This document shows, one piece after another, positions 36,070 through 44,607 of a DNA stretch of 64,000 nt (position 1 is its first letter; each line of letters begins with the position of its first letter). The notes below the pieces were generated by a model. The model ran no database searches and was not told the DNA's origin. It was given only the letters and a program-made list of their open reading frames with translations. The DNA comes from Campylobacter magnus (lineage in GTDB: Bacteria; Campylobacterota; Campylobacteria; Campylobacterales; Campylobacteraceae): contig NZ_JAQSLK010000006.1 in assembly GCF_028649595.1 (NCBI RefSeq), forward strand, positions 48,716 through 112,715. Reading direction: 5' to 3'. The position numbers were made by a program, and so were the translations under genes.

Positions 36070-38137
36070 CCAAAACCCAAACTCAAACGCTGCAAATAAT
36101 GTAGTAGATAGCTTTTTTGGCCCTAGTGACTTTGACGGGGAGGCACCACTAGGCGGAGAGCAGAAAAAAAAGTTTAAAAACCACCGCAGAAACTTAGAGC
36201 GTCAAAACGCAGCCGCAAAAGCAAAAGCCGCAGCTAAAAACGCAAGGGACAACAAAGTCCAAGCAGGACAAAACAACCAAAACGCTGGGAATACTGCTCT
36301 AAGCACCCAAAATACCGAGCAAAATCCAGCCAAAGCTGAGAGCAAAAACCGCCGCTCAAAAAATAGAAAGAAAAATCAAACAATAAAACTAAGTGGCAAC
36401 GAAGACTGGCAAAAGGCTATGCAAGAATCAATCAAAGCGAATAAAGCCATCCACGAAGAACGCCTTCATCCACTAAAAAACGCAAATGATGCTAGCAAAA
36501 AAGTCTGGATCACTCCACTTGGTGGTCTTGGCGAAATAGGCGCAAATATGACTGTTTTTGAGACAGAAAATGACGCAATTATCGTAGATGTGGGTATGAG
36601 CTTTCCAGATGAGAGCATGCCAGGCGTAGATATTTTGGTGCCTGATTTTAGCTATATTCGCAAGATCAAAGACAAAGTCCGTGCTGTCATCATCACTCAC
36701 GCACACGAAGATCACATCGGCGCAATGCCTTATTTTTTCAAAGAATTCCAGTTTCCAATCTACGCTACGCCTTTGCCACTTGGCATGATCAGCAATAAAT
36801 TTGAAGAGCACGGACTAAAAAGCCACCGCAGCTACTTCCGCCCAGTAAAAAAAAGGCAGATCTATGAAATAGGCGAGTTTGAAGTAGAGTTTATCCACAT
36901 AACTCACTCAGTAATCGACGCCTCAGCGCTTGCTATTATGACCCCAGCTGGCACGATTATTCACACCGGTGATTTTAAAATCGATAGCACGCCAATCGAT
37001 GGCTACCCAACAGACCTTCACCGCCTAGCAGCGTATGGCGAAGATGGAGTGCTGCTGCTAATGAGCGATAGCACAAACTCTTGGAGAGAAGGCGTAACTA
37101 AAAGCGAAAGCAGCGTAGGAAAGACCTTTGATGCTTTATTTGATAAAGCCAAAGGTCGTGTGATCATGAGTACTTTTAGCTCAAATATCCACAGGGTTTA
37201 TCAAGCAATAGAGCGTGGAGTTAAGCACGGACGCAAGGTTTGTGTGATCGGCAGAAGTATGGAGAGAAACCTTTGGACTGCTATTGAGCTTGGCTACATT
37301 GAGCTTAAAAAAGATATTTTTATAGATGCAAATGAGGTGGCAAAATACCCTGATAATGAAGTGCTAATCGTAACCACAGGCTCTCAGGGTGAGACCATGA
37401 GCGCACTATACCGCATGGCAACTGATGAGCATAAGTATATAAAGATTAAGCCCACAGATCAAATAATAATCAGTGCAAAAGCAATCCCAGGCAACGAAGC
37501 AAGCGTATCAAGAGTGCTAAACTACTTGCTAAAAAACGGCGCAAGCGTAGCGTATCAAGACTTTAGCGAAATTCATGTTAGCGGTCACGCAGCCGCAGAA
37601 GAGCAAAAGCTAATGCTAAGCTTAATCAAGCCTAAGTTTTTCTTGCCAGTTCACGGCGAGTATAATCACATCATGCGCCACAAAGAATACGGCGTAGCCT
37701 GTGGCGTAGATGAGCGAAATATATATCTAATGAATGATGGCGATCAAATGGAGCTTACTGAGCGTTACTTAAAACGCGCTCGCACAGTAAAAACTGGCAA
37801 GACCTTTATAGACAATCAAATCGGCAAGCAAATCAGCGATGATGTAGTAATCGACCGCCAACAACTAAGCGAAGCCGGTGTGATCGTAATCATGGCACAA
37901 ATCGATAGAGGCGAGCACAAACTAATCAAAAACCGCGTTATCAGCCACGGCCTAGCCCAAAAACACATCACAAAAGACCTTGAGGACATAACACAGCAGT
38001 TTTTAACCACAGCAAAAGACGAGCTCTTTGACGATCACAAAGGCATGGAAAACGCAATCCGCACGCTAGTTCGCAAGCATGTATTTAGAAAAATCAAAAA
38101 ATACCCAACTATCGTGCCGATAATCTACTTTATGTAA
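36053..38137 (+). CDS. rnj: Ribonuclease J
   Basis: Endo- and 5'-exoribonuclease central to mRNA turnover in epsilonproteobacteria. A disordered basic N-terminal extension rich in Asn, Gln, Ala and Lys (about residues 1-135) is followed by the metallo-beta-lactamase/beta-CASP core with ITHAHEDHIGAMPYF, HTGDFKID and TTGSQGETMSAL, then a C-terminal domain. The 694-residue length with its long N-terminal extension agrees with Helicobacter RNase J. It overlaps ksgA, so both probably share the leaderless promoter or a site inside ksgA. Confidence 0.96.
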   Translation: MQNDNNQNPNSNAANNVVDSFFGPSDFDGEAPLGGEQKKKFKNHRRNLERQNAAAKAKAAAKNARDNKVQAGQNNQNAGNTALSTQNTEQNPAKAESKNRRSKNRKKNQTIKLSGNEDWQKAMQESIKANKAIHEERLHPLKNANDASKKVWITPLGGLGEIGANMTVFETENDAIIVDVGMSFPDESMPGVDILVPDFSYIRKIKDKVRAVIITHAHEDHIGAMPYFFKEFQFPIYATPLPLGMISNKFEEHGLKSHRSYFRPVKKRQIYEIGEFEVEFIHITHSVIDASALAIMTPAGTIIHTGDFKIDSTPIDGYPTDLHRLAAYGEDGVLLLMSDSTNSWREGVTKSESSVGKTFDALFDKAKGRVIMSTFSSNIHRVYQAIERGVKHGRKVCVIGRSMERNLWTAIELGYIELKKDIFIDANEVAKYPDNEVLIVTTGSQGETMSALYRMATDEHKYIKIKPTDQIIISAKAIPGNEASVSRVLNYLLKNGASVAYQDFSEIHVSGHAAAEEQKLMLSLIKPKFFLPVHGEYNHIMRHKEYGVACGVDERNIYLMNDGDQMELTERYLKRARTVKTGKTFIDNQIGKQISDDVVIDRQQLSEAGVIVIMAQIDRGEHKLIKNRVISHGLAQKHITKDLEDITQQFLTTAKDELFDDHKGMENAIRTLVRKHVFRKIKKYPTIVPIIYFM

Positions 38138-38145
38138 GGCGTTTT

Positions 38146-38280
38146 ATGCTAAAAATAAAGCAAATAGACCACGCCGTTTTGGTAACAAAACGCCTTGGTT
38201 CTTTTGCATTTTTACACCTTGCAATTCTAGAATTCCTAAGAAAATCTACTAGGAATTCTAGAATTCCTAAGTATTTCTAG
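38146..38280 (+). pseudogene. Remnant of a VOC/glyoxalase-family gene
   Basis: A 44-codon frame beginning eight bases after the rnj stop encodes MLKIKQIDHAVLVTK, very like the first beta-strand of vicinal-oxygen-chelate proteins (typically ...IDHxVLxVxD). The similarity ends after about 16 residues. The frame then runs into palindromic repeats, which are translated as NSRIPKYF before a stop. I read it as the 5' stump of a gene destroyed by deletion and repeat accumulation. The stretch 38175-38192 also forms a 7-bp hairpin with a GTAA loop. Confidence 0.45.
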
Positions 38281-38344
38281 CGCATTTTATCAGCCAAATT
38301 CTAGAATTCCTAAGAAAATTTACTAGGAATTCTAGAATTCCTAG
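38223..38344. repeat. Palindromic repeat array, duplicated block
   Basis: A block of about 47 bp containing one half-site and one full palindrome (AATTCTAGAATTCCTAAGAAAAT...) occurs twice, separated by about 22 unrelated bases. It fills most of the gap between rnj and lysA and overlaps the VOC-gene remnant. Confidence 0.9.
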
Positions 38345-38376
38345 CTCTTTTTATAATAAATTCCAAAATTTTTAGC

Positions 38377-38382
38377 TAAAAT
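38377..38382 (+). promoter_or_regulatory. -10 box of lysA
   Basis: TAAAAT within TAGCTAAAATATGCG, 32 bases before the lysA ATG. A second TATAAT at about 38395-38400 is closer but would leave little leader. Confidence 0.45.
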
Positions 38383-38414
38383 ATGCGATTTTAATATAAT
38401 CTAAGGTGATATTT

Positions 38415-39629
38415 ATGAAAAATGCTGATTATAGCGCACTTGCAGCTCAGTTTGGCACTCCTTTATACATTTATGATTTTGATGAGATTGGGCAGCGTTA
38501 CACTGCGCTAAAAAGCCAGTTTGGCGCACACAAAAGCCTGATTTGCTACGCTGTAAAAGCAAACTCAAACCTAAGCATTTTAAAGCTTTTAGCAAGCTTT
38601 GGGGCTGGATTTGATTGTGTTAGTATAAATGAAGTAAAAAGAGCGGTGCTAGCTGGGGCTAAGCCTTATCAAATCATATTTTCAGGTGTGGGCAAAAGCG
38701 ATGATGAGATAAAAACCGCACTTGAAATCGGAATTTTAATGCTAAACATAGAAAGTGGCGCAGAGCTAGAAAGAGTAGAAGCTGTGGCAAAAAGCCTTGG
38801 CAAAAAAGCAAACATCAGCATCCGCATAAACCCAAATATAGATGCAAAAACTCACCCTTACATCTCAACTGGACTTAGCGAGAACAAATTTGGTGTGGTA
38901 ATCAAGAGGGCTAGAGAGCTGTATCTAAAAGCGCATAAAAGCGAGTATTTAGAGCCTGTGGGCTGTCATTTTCACATAGGCTCTCAGCTTATTGATATCA
39001 CGCCCATTCACGAAGCGGCTGTGATTGTAAGTGATTTTGTAAGCGAGCTAGCAGCAGCTGGGGTGGAGCTAAAGTTTTTTGATGTTGGCGGTGGCATAGG
39101 CGTAAGGTATGATGATGAAAGCGAGCCAGATCTCTATGCCTACGCACAAGGAATTCTAGCCGCACTAAAAGGCAAGGAAATGACCATAGTCTGCGAACCT
39201 GGCAGATATATAGTAGCAAATGCTGGAGAGCTGCTAACAAAGGTGCTATATGAAAAAGTAAATGGCACTAAGCGTTTTGTCATCGTTGATGCTGCTATGA
39301 ATGACCTTATCCGCCCTAGCCTATACGAGGCTTATCACAAAGTAGTAGCTCTAAATGCTAAAAATAGTGACAAAACCTCAAAAACTGATGTCGTAGGGCC
39401 AATTTGCGAAAGTGGCGATTTTCTAGCCAAAGATATAGAACTGCCAAGCCAAAATTCTGGCGATTTACTCTTAATCAAAAGTGCAGGAGCGTATGGATTT
39501 AGCATGTCTAGCAACTACAACTCTCGCCTAAGGGCTGCTGAGATTGCTATAGAAAATGGCAAAGCAAGGCTAATTAGAGCAAGAGAGAGTTTTGAGGATT
39601 TAATACGCCTTGAAAAAGGGCTTATTTAA
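38415..39629 (+). CDS. lysA: Diaminopimelate decarboxylase
   Basis: PLP enzyme making lysine from meso-diaminopimelate. It has the PLP-lysine region ICYAVKANSN (about residue 46), the glycine-rich FFDVGGGIGVRY, CEPGRYIVANAG and the C-terminal CESGDFLAKD. The ATG at 38415 has TAAGG eight bases upstream and gives 404 residues; a GTG three codons earlier is less likely. It starts the lysA-HAD-pheA-hisC-fliF-fliG-fliH-dxs block of C. jejuni (Cj0314-Cj0321). A repeat half-site near 39147 encodes QGILAA. Confidence 0.96.
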   Translation: MKNADYSALAAQFGTPLYIYDFDEIGQRYTALKSQFGAHKSLICYAVKANSNLSILKLLASFGAGFDCVSINEVKRAVLAGAKPYQIIFSGVGKSDDEIKTALEIGILMLNIESGAELERVEAVAKSLGKKANISIRINPNIDAKTHPYISTGLSENKFGVVIKRARELYLKAHKSEYLEPVGCHFHIGSQLIDITPIHEAAVIVSDFVSELAAAGVELKFFDVGGGIGVRYDDESEPDLYAYAQGILAALKGKEMTIVCEPGRYIVANAGELLTKVLYEKVNGTKRFVIVDAAMNDLIRPSLYEAYHKVVALNAKNSDKTSKTDVVGPICESGDFLAKDIELPSQNSGDLLLIKSAGAYGFSMSSNYNSRLRAAEIAIENGKARLIRARESFEDLIRLEKGLI

Positions 39630-39638
39630 GGAGTTAAG

Positions 39639-40472
39639 ATGATTTATTTTGTAGATGTTCAAGGCACACTTATAAGCGATAGCGACAAAAGCCCGATTTA
39701 TGGCTCAAAAAACCTTATCCGCCACTTCAACACGCATAATATCCCCTACATGGTAATCACAAATAACACAAAGGCAAAAAGCTCAGACTTTCTAGCAAAT
39801 TTAAAAAGCAAAGGCCTTGATATCCGCCCTGATGCTTATATAGACCCATTTTGCGTGCTTAATGATGTTTGTAAGCCTTGTTCTGCTGCGCTTTTTGGCG
39901 CACCACAGTTTATAAAGACCATGGACGAGCTTGGCTACACGCAGGAATTCTCTAACCCAAAAGCTGTGATAATCGCTAGCTATGATGCGTTTAGCTTTGA
40001 TGATTTTGCTAAGATGATTGAACTAGTTCAAAAAGGCGCAAAACTAATAGCAATGCACGCAACTAGCACTTACAAAAAAAATGGCAGACTATATCCTGGC
40101 GTGGGGGCAATAGCCTCTATGATAGAGTATGCTACTGGCATAAAAGCAGCAGTTGTCGGCAAGCCTAGCGAGCTTTTTTACCGAACAGCTCTTATAAAAG
40201 CGAGCAAACAGCTAAGCAGCAAAGAAATTTTATACCAAAACTTACACGAGGGCATGGCGCAAAGCTCTGAGTTTATGGATTTTAGCTCAGTTAGCATAAT
40301 CAGCGATGATGCAAAGGGTGATTTGCTAGGCGCAAAAGAACTTGGCATGCAAACAATCCTTGTTCTAAGTGGCAAGGTAGATAAGCTTGAAAACGCAGGC
40401 GTAAGAAGCTCTGCGATTAACTATACCTTTGGCAATGTAGGTAGATTTTTAGAGAGTATAGAAGATGAGTGA
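39639..40472 (+). CDS. HAD-IIA superfamily hydrolase (NagD-like)
   Basis: Predicted phosphatase. It has the HAD nucleophile motif VDVQGTLISD at the N-terminus, the NNTKAKSSDF second motif, a Lys in VGKPSELFYRTA and acidic residues in IISDDAKGDLLGAKELGM, the order of the type IIA cap family. It is 277 residues. It lies between lysA and pheA as in C. jejuni (Cj0315) and overlaps pheA by eight bases. The substrate is unknown; NagD-type enzymes act on nucleotides or sugar phosphates. Confidence 0.87.
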   Translation: MIYFVDVQGTLISDSDKSPIYGSKNLIRHFNTHNIPYMVITNNTKAKSSDFLANLKSKGLDIRPDAYIDPFCVLNDVCKPCSAALFGAPQFIKTMDELGYTQEFSNPKAVIIASYDAFSFDDFAKMIELVQKGAKLIAMHATSTYKKNGRLYPGVGAIASMIEYATGIKAAVVGKPSELFYRTALIKASKQLSSKEILYQNLHEGMAQSSEFMDFSSVSIISDDAKGDLLGAKELGMQTILVLSGKVDKLENAGVRSSAINYTFGNVGRFLESIEDE

Positions 40473-41541
40473 TTTAAGTAAATTAAGAGAGCAGATTGAC
40501 GCTTGCGATGATGAAATAATCGCTATTTTAAAGCGTAGAATGGATGCGGTAGAAAAAATCGGCGAAATAAAGCGCAACGAAGGCGGCGCAGTCTACCGCC
40601 CAGAAAGGGAAAGGCAAATCATAGAGCGTCTTAGCAAGCACTGCGATGGCTCAAAGCTAAGCAGGGCTGGGATTGAGGCGATTTTTTATGAGATTTTCTC
40701 GCTCTCTCGTAGCCTAGAGGGGCGTGAAAAGGTTGCATTTTTAGGCCCTTTTGGCACTTATAGCCACGAAGCAAGTGTAAGCCGCTTTGGGCAAAATGCT
40801 ATTTATGAGCCCATTACTAGCATTGATGGAGTTTTTAGACAAGTTGAGCGTGGGGCAGCGAAGTTTGGCGTGGTGCCTATAGAAAATAACACAGAAGGCG
40901 CTGTAGCAGCTAGCTATGATAGCCTTGGCGAGCATGAGAGCATAAAGGTAGTTGGCGAGATTTATCTTGATATTAGCCACGCACTTTGTGGAGTTTGTGC
41001 TGATATTTCGTGCTTAGAGCGTATTTACACGCACCCTCAGGCCTACGCTCAGTGTAGAAAGTTTTTAGCAGAACACGGCTTAGAGGGAGTAGAGTTTGTA
41101 GCCACTAGCAGCACAGCCAAGGCCGCCTGGTTAGCAAAAGATGATGAAAAAGGCGCTGCGATTTGCTCAAAGATAGCTGCTAAGCTCTCAAATATCCCTG
41201 TGATTTTTGAGCGAATTCAAGACAATCTTGGAAATAGCACGAGATTTTTTGTGCTAAGTAACGCATTTTGTGACAAAAGTGGCAATGATAAAACAAGCAT
41301 TATCGCCTCAACCGAACATAAGCCAGGTGCGCTTTTTGATTTGCTTAGCATTTTTGCTGGGCTTAAGATAAATATCACAAAGCTAGAAAGTAGGCCTGAT
41401 AAAAAGCACAGCTTTAAAAGTCTTTTTTACATTGACATAGAAGGGCACAAAGATGATGAAATAATCGCCAAAGCTCTAAATAGCGCAAGGCAAAGTGGTC
41501 ATGAAATTCGAGTGCTTGGCAGCTACGCTGTGGCAAAGTAA
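40465..41541 (+). CDS. pheA: Bifunctional chorismate mutase / prephenate dehydratase
   Basis: Two steps toward phenylalanine. Residues 1 to about 85 form an AroQ-class chorismate mutase (LREQIDACDDEIIAILKRRM). About 90-270 form the prephenate dehydratase with VAFLGPFGTYSHEA, VPIENNTEGAVAASYD and DNLGNSTRFFVL. The C-terminal 80 or so residues form an ACT domain (ASTEHKPGALFDLL and ITKLESRPDKKHSFKSLFYID), which predicts feedback inhibition by phenylalanine. It has 358 residues and overlaps the HAD gene. Confidence 0.96.
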   Translation: MSDLSKLREQIDACDDEIIAILKRRMDAVEKIGEIKRNEGGAVYRPERERQIIERLSKHCDGSKLSRAGIEAIFYEIFSLSRSLEGREKVAFLGPFGTYSHEASVSRFGQNAIYEPITSIDGVFRQVERGAAKFGVVPIENNTEGAVAASYDSLGEHESIKVVGEIYLDISHALCGVCADISCLERIYTHPQAYAQCRKFLAEHGLEGVEFVATSSTAKAAWLAKDDEKGAAICSKIAAKLSNIPVIFERIQDNLGNSTRFFVLSNAFCDKSGNDKTSIIASTEHKPGALFDLLSIFAGLKINITKLESRPDKKHSFKSLFYIDIEGHKDDEIIAKALNSARQSGHEIRVLGSYAVAK

Positions 41542-41562
41542 GGTGGTGTTTGAAAGGCTTTA

Positions 41563-41712
41563 GGGAATTCCCTAGAATGTCATCCTCGGACTTGACCCGA
41601 GGATCTCTATTAGGAATTCTAAATTTATTTTTAATGAGATCTCCCGATCAAGTCGGGGGATGACACAAGGCTTAGAATTTCACGGAATTTTAGAATTCCC
41701 AGGAATTCTAGT
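41563..41712. repeat. Intergenic region with two repeat families (pheA-hisC)
   Basis: Half-sites of the AGGAATTC family flank and lie inside a different element: 29-bp arms at 41579-41607 (GTCATCCTCGGACTTGACCC...) and 41636-41664, which are imperfect reverse complements. Each arm is itself a small hairpin (CCTCGG/CCGAGG on the left, CTCCCGA/TCGGGGG on the right). Very similar GTCATCC...GACTTGA...GGATCTC palindromes are widespread in alphaproteobacterial and rickettsial genomes. Confidence 0.85.
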
Positions 41713-41739
41713 TTTTTAATAATTTTAAAAGGATAAAAG

Positions 41740-42837
41740 ATGATTTTCAATGAGTTTTTAGAAAATTTAGAAAGTTATGAACCAGGCAAGCCAATAGAAC
41801 TAGTAGCGCGTGAATATGGCATAAAGCCTGAAAATATCATCAAAGTAGCTAGCAATGAAAATCCCTTTGGCTCTTCGCCAAAAGCTCTGCAAGCGATGAG
41901 AGCTAGCGAGCCAGCACTTTATCCAGATGATAGCTACTTTGCGCTAAAGCATGCTTTGGCTGTGCGTTTTGGCTGCGAGAGTGCAAATATCATCATAGGC
42001 TCTGGTTCAGATCAAGTCATGGAAATGGCTATAAAAGCAGTTTGCAACGAAAATCGTGGAATTTTGCGGGCAAAAACAACCTTTGCTATGTATGATATAT
42101 ACGCAAAATTCGCACACGCACCAGTATATAAAACTCAAAGCGAGTTTCATGACCTAGCACAAATGGCTGAAATTTATACTAAAAACGCCGCAAATATCGG
42201 CGCAGTAATTCTTTGCCTGCCAAACAATCCACTTGGCGAGTGTCCTGATGCAAGCGAGGTTTATGAGTTTTTAGAGCTTATTAGCCAAGATACTTTAGTT
42301 ATCCTAGACTGCGCTTATATGGAGTTTGCCACATTTAAAGACAGCAAAAAGCACATTAAGCCAGCTCATGTGCTAAGTAAATTTACAAATGTGCTTTATA
42401 GCGGCACTTTTTCAAAAGCTTATGGCCTTGGCGGAATGAGAGTAGGATATGGTCTAGCAAACACAAAACTAATAGAACAAATCTCAAAACTTCGCCCACC
42501 ATTTAACATAACAACTCCTAGCCTAGCAGCGGCGATAGCAGCACTTGATGATGAGGATTTTGTACAAAAAGGCATTAAAAACAACTTTGATGAGATGCCA
42601 AGATATGAAGATTTTGCTAGCGAGTTTGGCCTCAAATTCATCCCAAGTTATACGAATTTTATAGCAATTTTTACAAATGAAGAGAAAAACTCATCAATTT
42701 TAGCTGATAATTTGCTAAAAAAAGGTATAATCTTGCGCAATCTAAAAAGTTATGGCTTAAACGCAGTTCGTATCACAATAGGCACTAAAAAACAAAATGA
42801 TAAGGTTCTAGAAGCTCTAAGAGCGGAATTTGCGTAA
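41740..42837 (+). CDS. hisC: Histidinol-phosphate aminotransferase
   Basis: PLP aminotransferase in histidine synthesis; family members can also act on aromatic amino acids. It shows SNENPFGSSPKAL near the N-terminus, GSGSDQVMEMAIKA, LPNNPLGECP, the PLP-Lys motif SGTFSKAYGLGGMRVGY (about residue 225) and the C-terminal Arg in VRITIGTKKQN. It has 365 residues. It follows pheA across a 200-base repeat-filled gap and has an AAAGGATAAA ribosome site. Confidence 0.95.
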   Translation: MIFNEFLENLESYEPGKPIELVAREYGIKPENIIKVASNENPFGSSPKALQAMRASEPALYPDDSYFALKHALAVRFGCESANIIIGSGSDQVMEMAIKAVCNENRGILRAKTTFAMYDIYAKFAHAPVYKTQSEFHDLAQMAEIYTKNAANIGAVILCLPNNPLGECPDASEVYEFLELISQDTLVILDCAYMEFATFKDSKKHIKPAHVLSKFTNVLYSGTFSKAYGLGGMRVGYGLANTKLIEQISKLRPPFNITTPSLAAAIAALDDEDFVQKGIKNNFDEMPRYEDFASEFGLKFIPSYTNFIAIFTNEEKNSSILADNLLKKGIILRNLKSYGLNAVRITIGTKKQNDKVLEALRAEFA

Positions 42838-42848
42838 AAAGCTTTTAT

Positions 42849-42866
42849 AGGAATTCTAGATTTTTA
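42849..42866. repeat. Palindromic repeat half-site before fliF
   Basis: Single GGAATTCTAGATTTTTAG half-site in the 39-base gap between hisC and fliF. Confidence 0.8.
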
Positions 42867-42876
42867 GGCTAGTTTA

Positions 42877-44607
42877 ATGGATAGATTTAAAGAATTTTTT
42901 GAACAAGTATCTGCTGTATTTTTAAATCTTACAAAACGGCAAAAAATAGTCGTTTTAAGTAGTATTGTAGCAGTTATTGCCTTTATCGTGCTACTTATTT
43001 TGCTTATGCGTGGCTCAGGCAGTACTCAAAATGAGTTTGCTGGATATAGCGTGCTTTTTCGCAATATTGACCCAAGTGTGAGCGCACAGGTCATCACCCA
43101 GCTAGAAGCTGATGGAGTAAACTATAAGCTAGCTGATGAGGGCACTATCCTTGTGCCTACAAAAGATGTTTATAAAGAGCGTATCGCAGTAGCAAGCATC
43201 ACAAATATCCAAGGAAATAACGGCAAAGTAGGCTTTGAGCTTTTTGATAATAAAGAGTTCGGTGCTACTGAGGATGAACAAAGAGTAAAGTTTCAAAGAG
43301 CTATACAAGGTGAACTAAGCAAGACTATTGAAAGCCTTGAGCCTATTGAAAGGGCTGTTGTTTACATAGCATTTCCAAAAGAAAGCGTATTTACAGAGCG
43401 TCAAACCCCACCAACAGCTAGCGTGGTAGTAAAACTAAAAGCAAACACTTCACTAGACCTTGGGCAAATCGATGGCATTAAGCGCATCGTGGCTGGTTCT
43501 GTAGCAAATCTAAAAGTAGAAAATGTAAAAATCGTAACCCAAGATGGTATAGCCATAGGCGAGGATACAGTAGCCTTGCAAAACGAACAAGAAGCCGCTA
43601 AAATCGCCGCTCAGGTTAGGTATAAACACGAGTTTGAAAGCCGCTATGAAAATAAAATTATAGATATGATAGCTAGCTTTACAGGTAGCAAAGAAAAAGT
43701 AACCGCTAAGGTTACCATGGAATTTGATTTTAGCCAAACTGATAGCGAAAGAGAGATTTTTGACCCAAATAGCGTAATTCGCTCAGAACAAAATATAGAA
43801 GAACACAAAGTAGGCCGTGATAAGCCAGATATCGGTGGTGTGCCAGGGGCTGTTAGCAATATAGGTCCAGTCCAAGGCATAGAGGATAACAAACCAGCCG
43901 AACAATACGATAAAACCGTGGCAAACACAAACTACGAAATTTCAAAACAAATAATCAAAACCAAACCGCAATTTGCAACCATACGCCGTATAACAGCAGC
44001 TGTGGCAGTAGATGGCCGCTATGACTATGTGCGTGATGAAAATGGTGATGCTACAGGGGTTGTTAAGTATTTCCCACTAGATGAAGCTGAGATGAATAGC
44101 ATCACAAATCTAGTAAAACAAGCCGTGGGCTACGACCCAAATAGAGGCGATGAAGTAACAGTCTCAAACATAGAGTTTAGACCAAATAGTATAGCAGTAC
44201 CACTTACGAAGTTTGAAGCCTTTATGGAATCTTATGTAAATCCAGTTTTGCCAGCGGCTAAATACGTTTTTGCCTTTATAGTGCTATTTGTGCTGTATAA
44301 GAAAGTAATTATGCCATTTATGGAGAAAATGCTCAAAGACCTTACGCCTGATGATGATAGTTTGCTTCAAGATAGTATGAATGTAGATGATGAAGCAGAG
44401 GATACTTTGGAGAGATTTAAAGCAGCAAGAAAACGAGCAGAAGATGAGCTTGGTATAAGTCAAGACTTTAACGAAGAGGATCTAAAATACGATGTATTGC
44501 TAGAAAAAATGAAAGCAATAGTGAGTGAAAAAAGTGAAGAAGTTGCTAACCTACTTCAAGGCATGGTCAAAAACGACTCAGCCTTTGCGAGTTCTAAGGA
44601 GTTATAA
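42877..44607 (+). CDS. fliF: Flagellar MS-ring protein FliF
   Basis: Forms the MS ring around the flagellar export gate. It has two membrane helices (about residues 25-45 and 460-478), periplasmic ring-building domains between them with YSVLFRNIDPSVSAQVITQLEADGVNYKL and TPPTASVVVKLK, and a C-terminal cytoplasmic tail that binds FliG. It has 576 residues. Its TAA overlaps the fliG ATG. The ribosome site is weak. It heads the fliF-fliG-fliH group, as in C. jejuni (Cj0318-Cj0320). Confidence 0.96.
   Translation: MDRFKEFFEQVSAVFLNLTKRQKIVVLSSIVAVIAFIVLLILLMRGSGSTQNEFAGYSVLFRNIDPSVSAQVITQLEADGVNYKLADEGTILVPTKDVYKERIAVASITNIQGNNGKVGFELFDNKEFGATEDEQRVKFQRAIQGELSKTIESLEPIERAVVYIAFPKESVFTERQTPPTASVVVKLKANTSLDLGQIDGIKRIVAGSVANLKVENVKIVTQDGIAIGEDTVALQNEQEAAKIAAQVRYKHEFESRYENKIIDMIASFTGSKEKVTAKVTMEFDFSQTDSEREIFDPNSVIRSEQNIEEHKVGRDKPDIGGVPGAVSNIGPVQGIEDNKPAEQYDKTVANTNYEISKQIIKTKPQFATIRRITAAVAVDGRYDYVRDENGDATGVVKYFPLDEAEMNSITNLVKQAVGYDPNRGDEVTVSNIEFRPNSIAVPLTKFEAFMESYVNPVLPAAKYVFAFIVLFVLYKKVIMPFMEKMLKDLTPDDDSLLQDSMNVDDEAEDTLERFKAARKRAEDELGISQDFNEEDLKYDVLLEKMKAIVSEKSEEVANLLQGMVKNDSAFASSKEL

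Noticed and set aside
38136..38200. Attenuator or riboswitch after rnj (AAGGCGTTTT...AAAACGCCTT and a 7-bp hairpin with a GTAA loop)
   Set aside because: The two hairpins exclude each other as in an attenuator, but no leader peptide or T-tract fits, and the stretch looks like a decayed gene.
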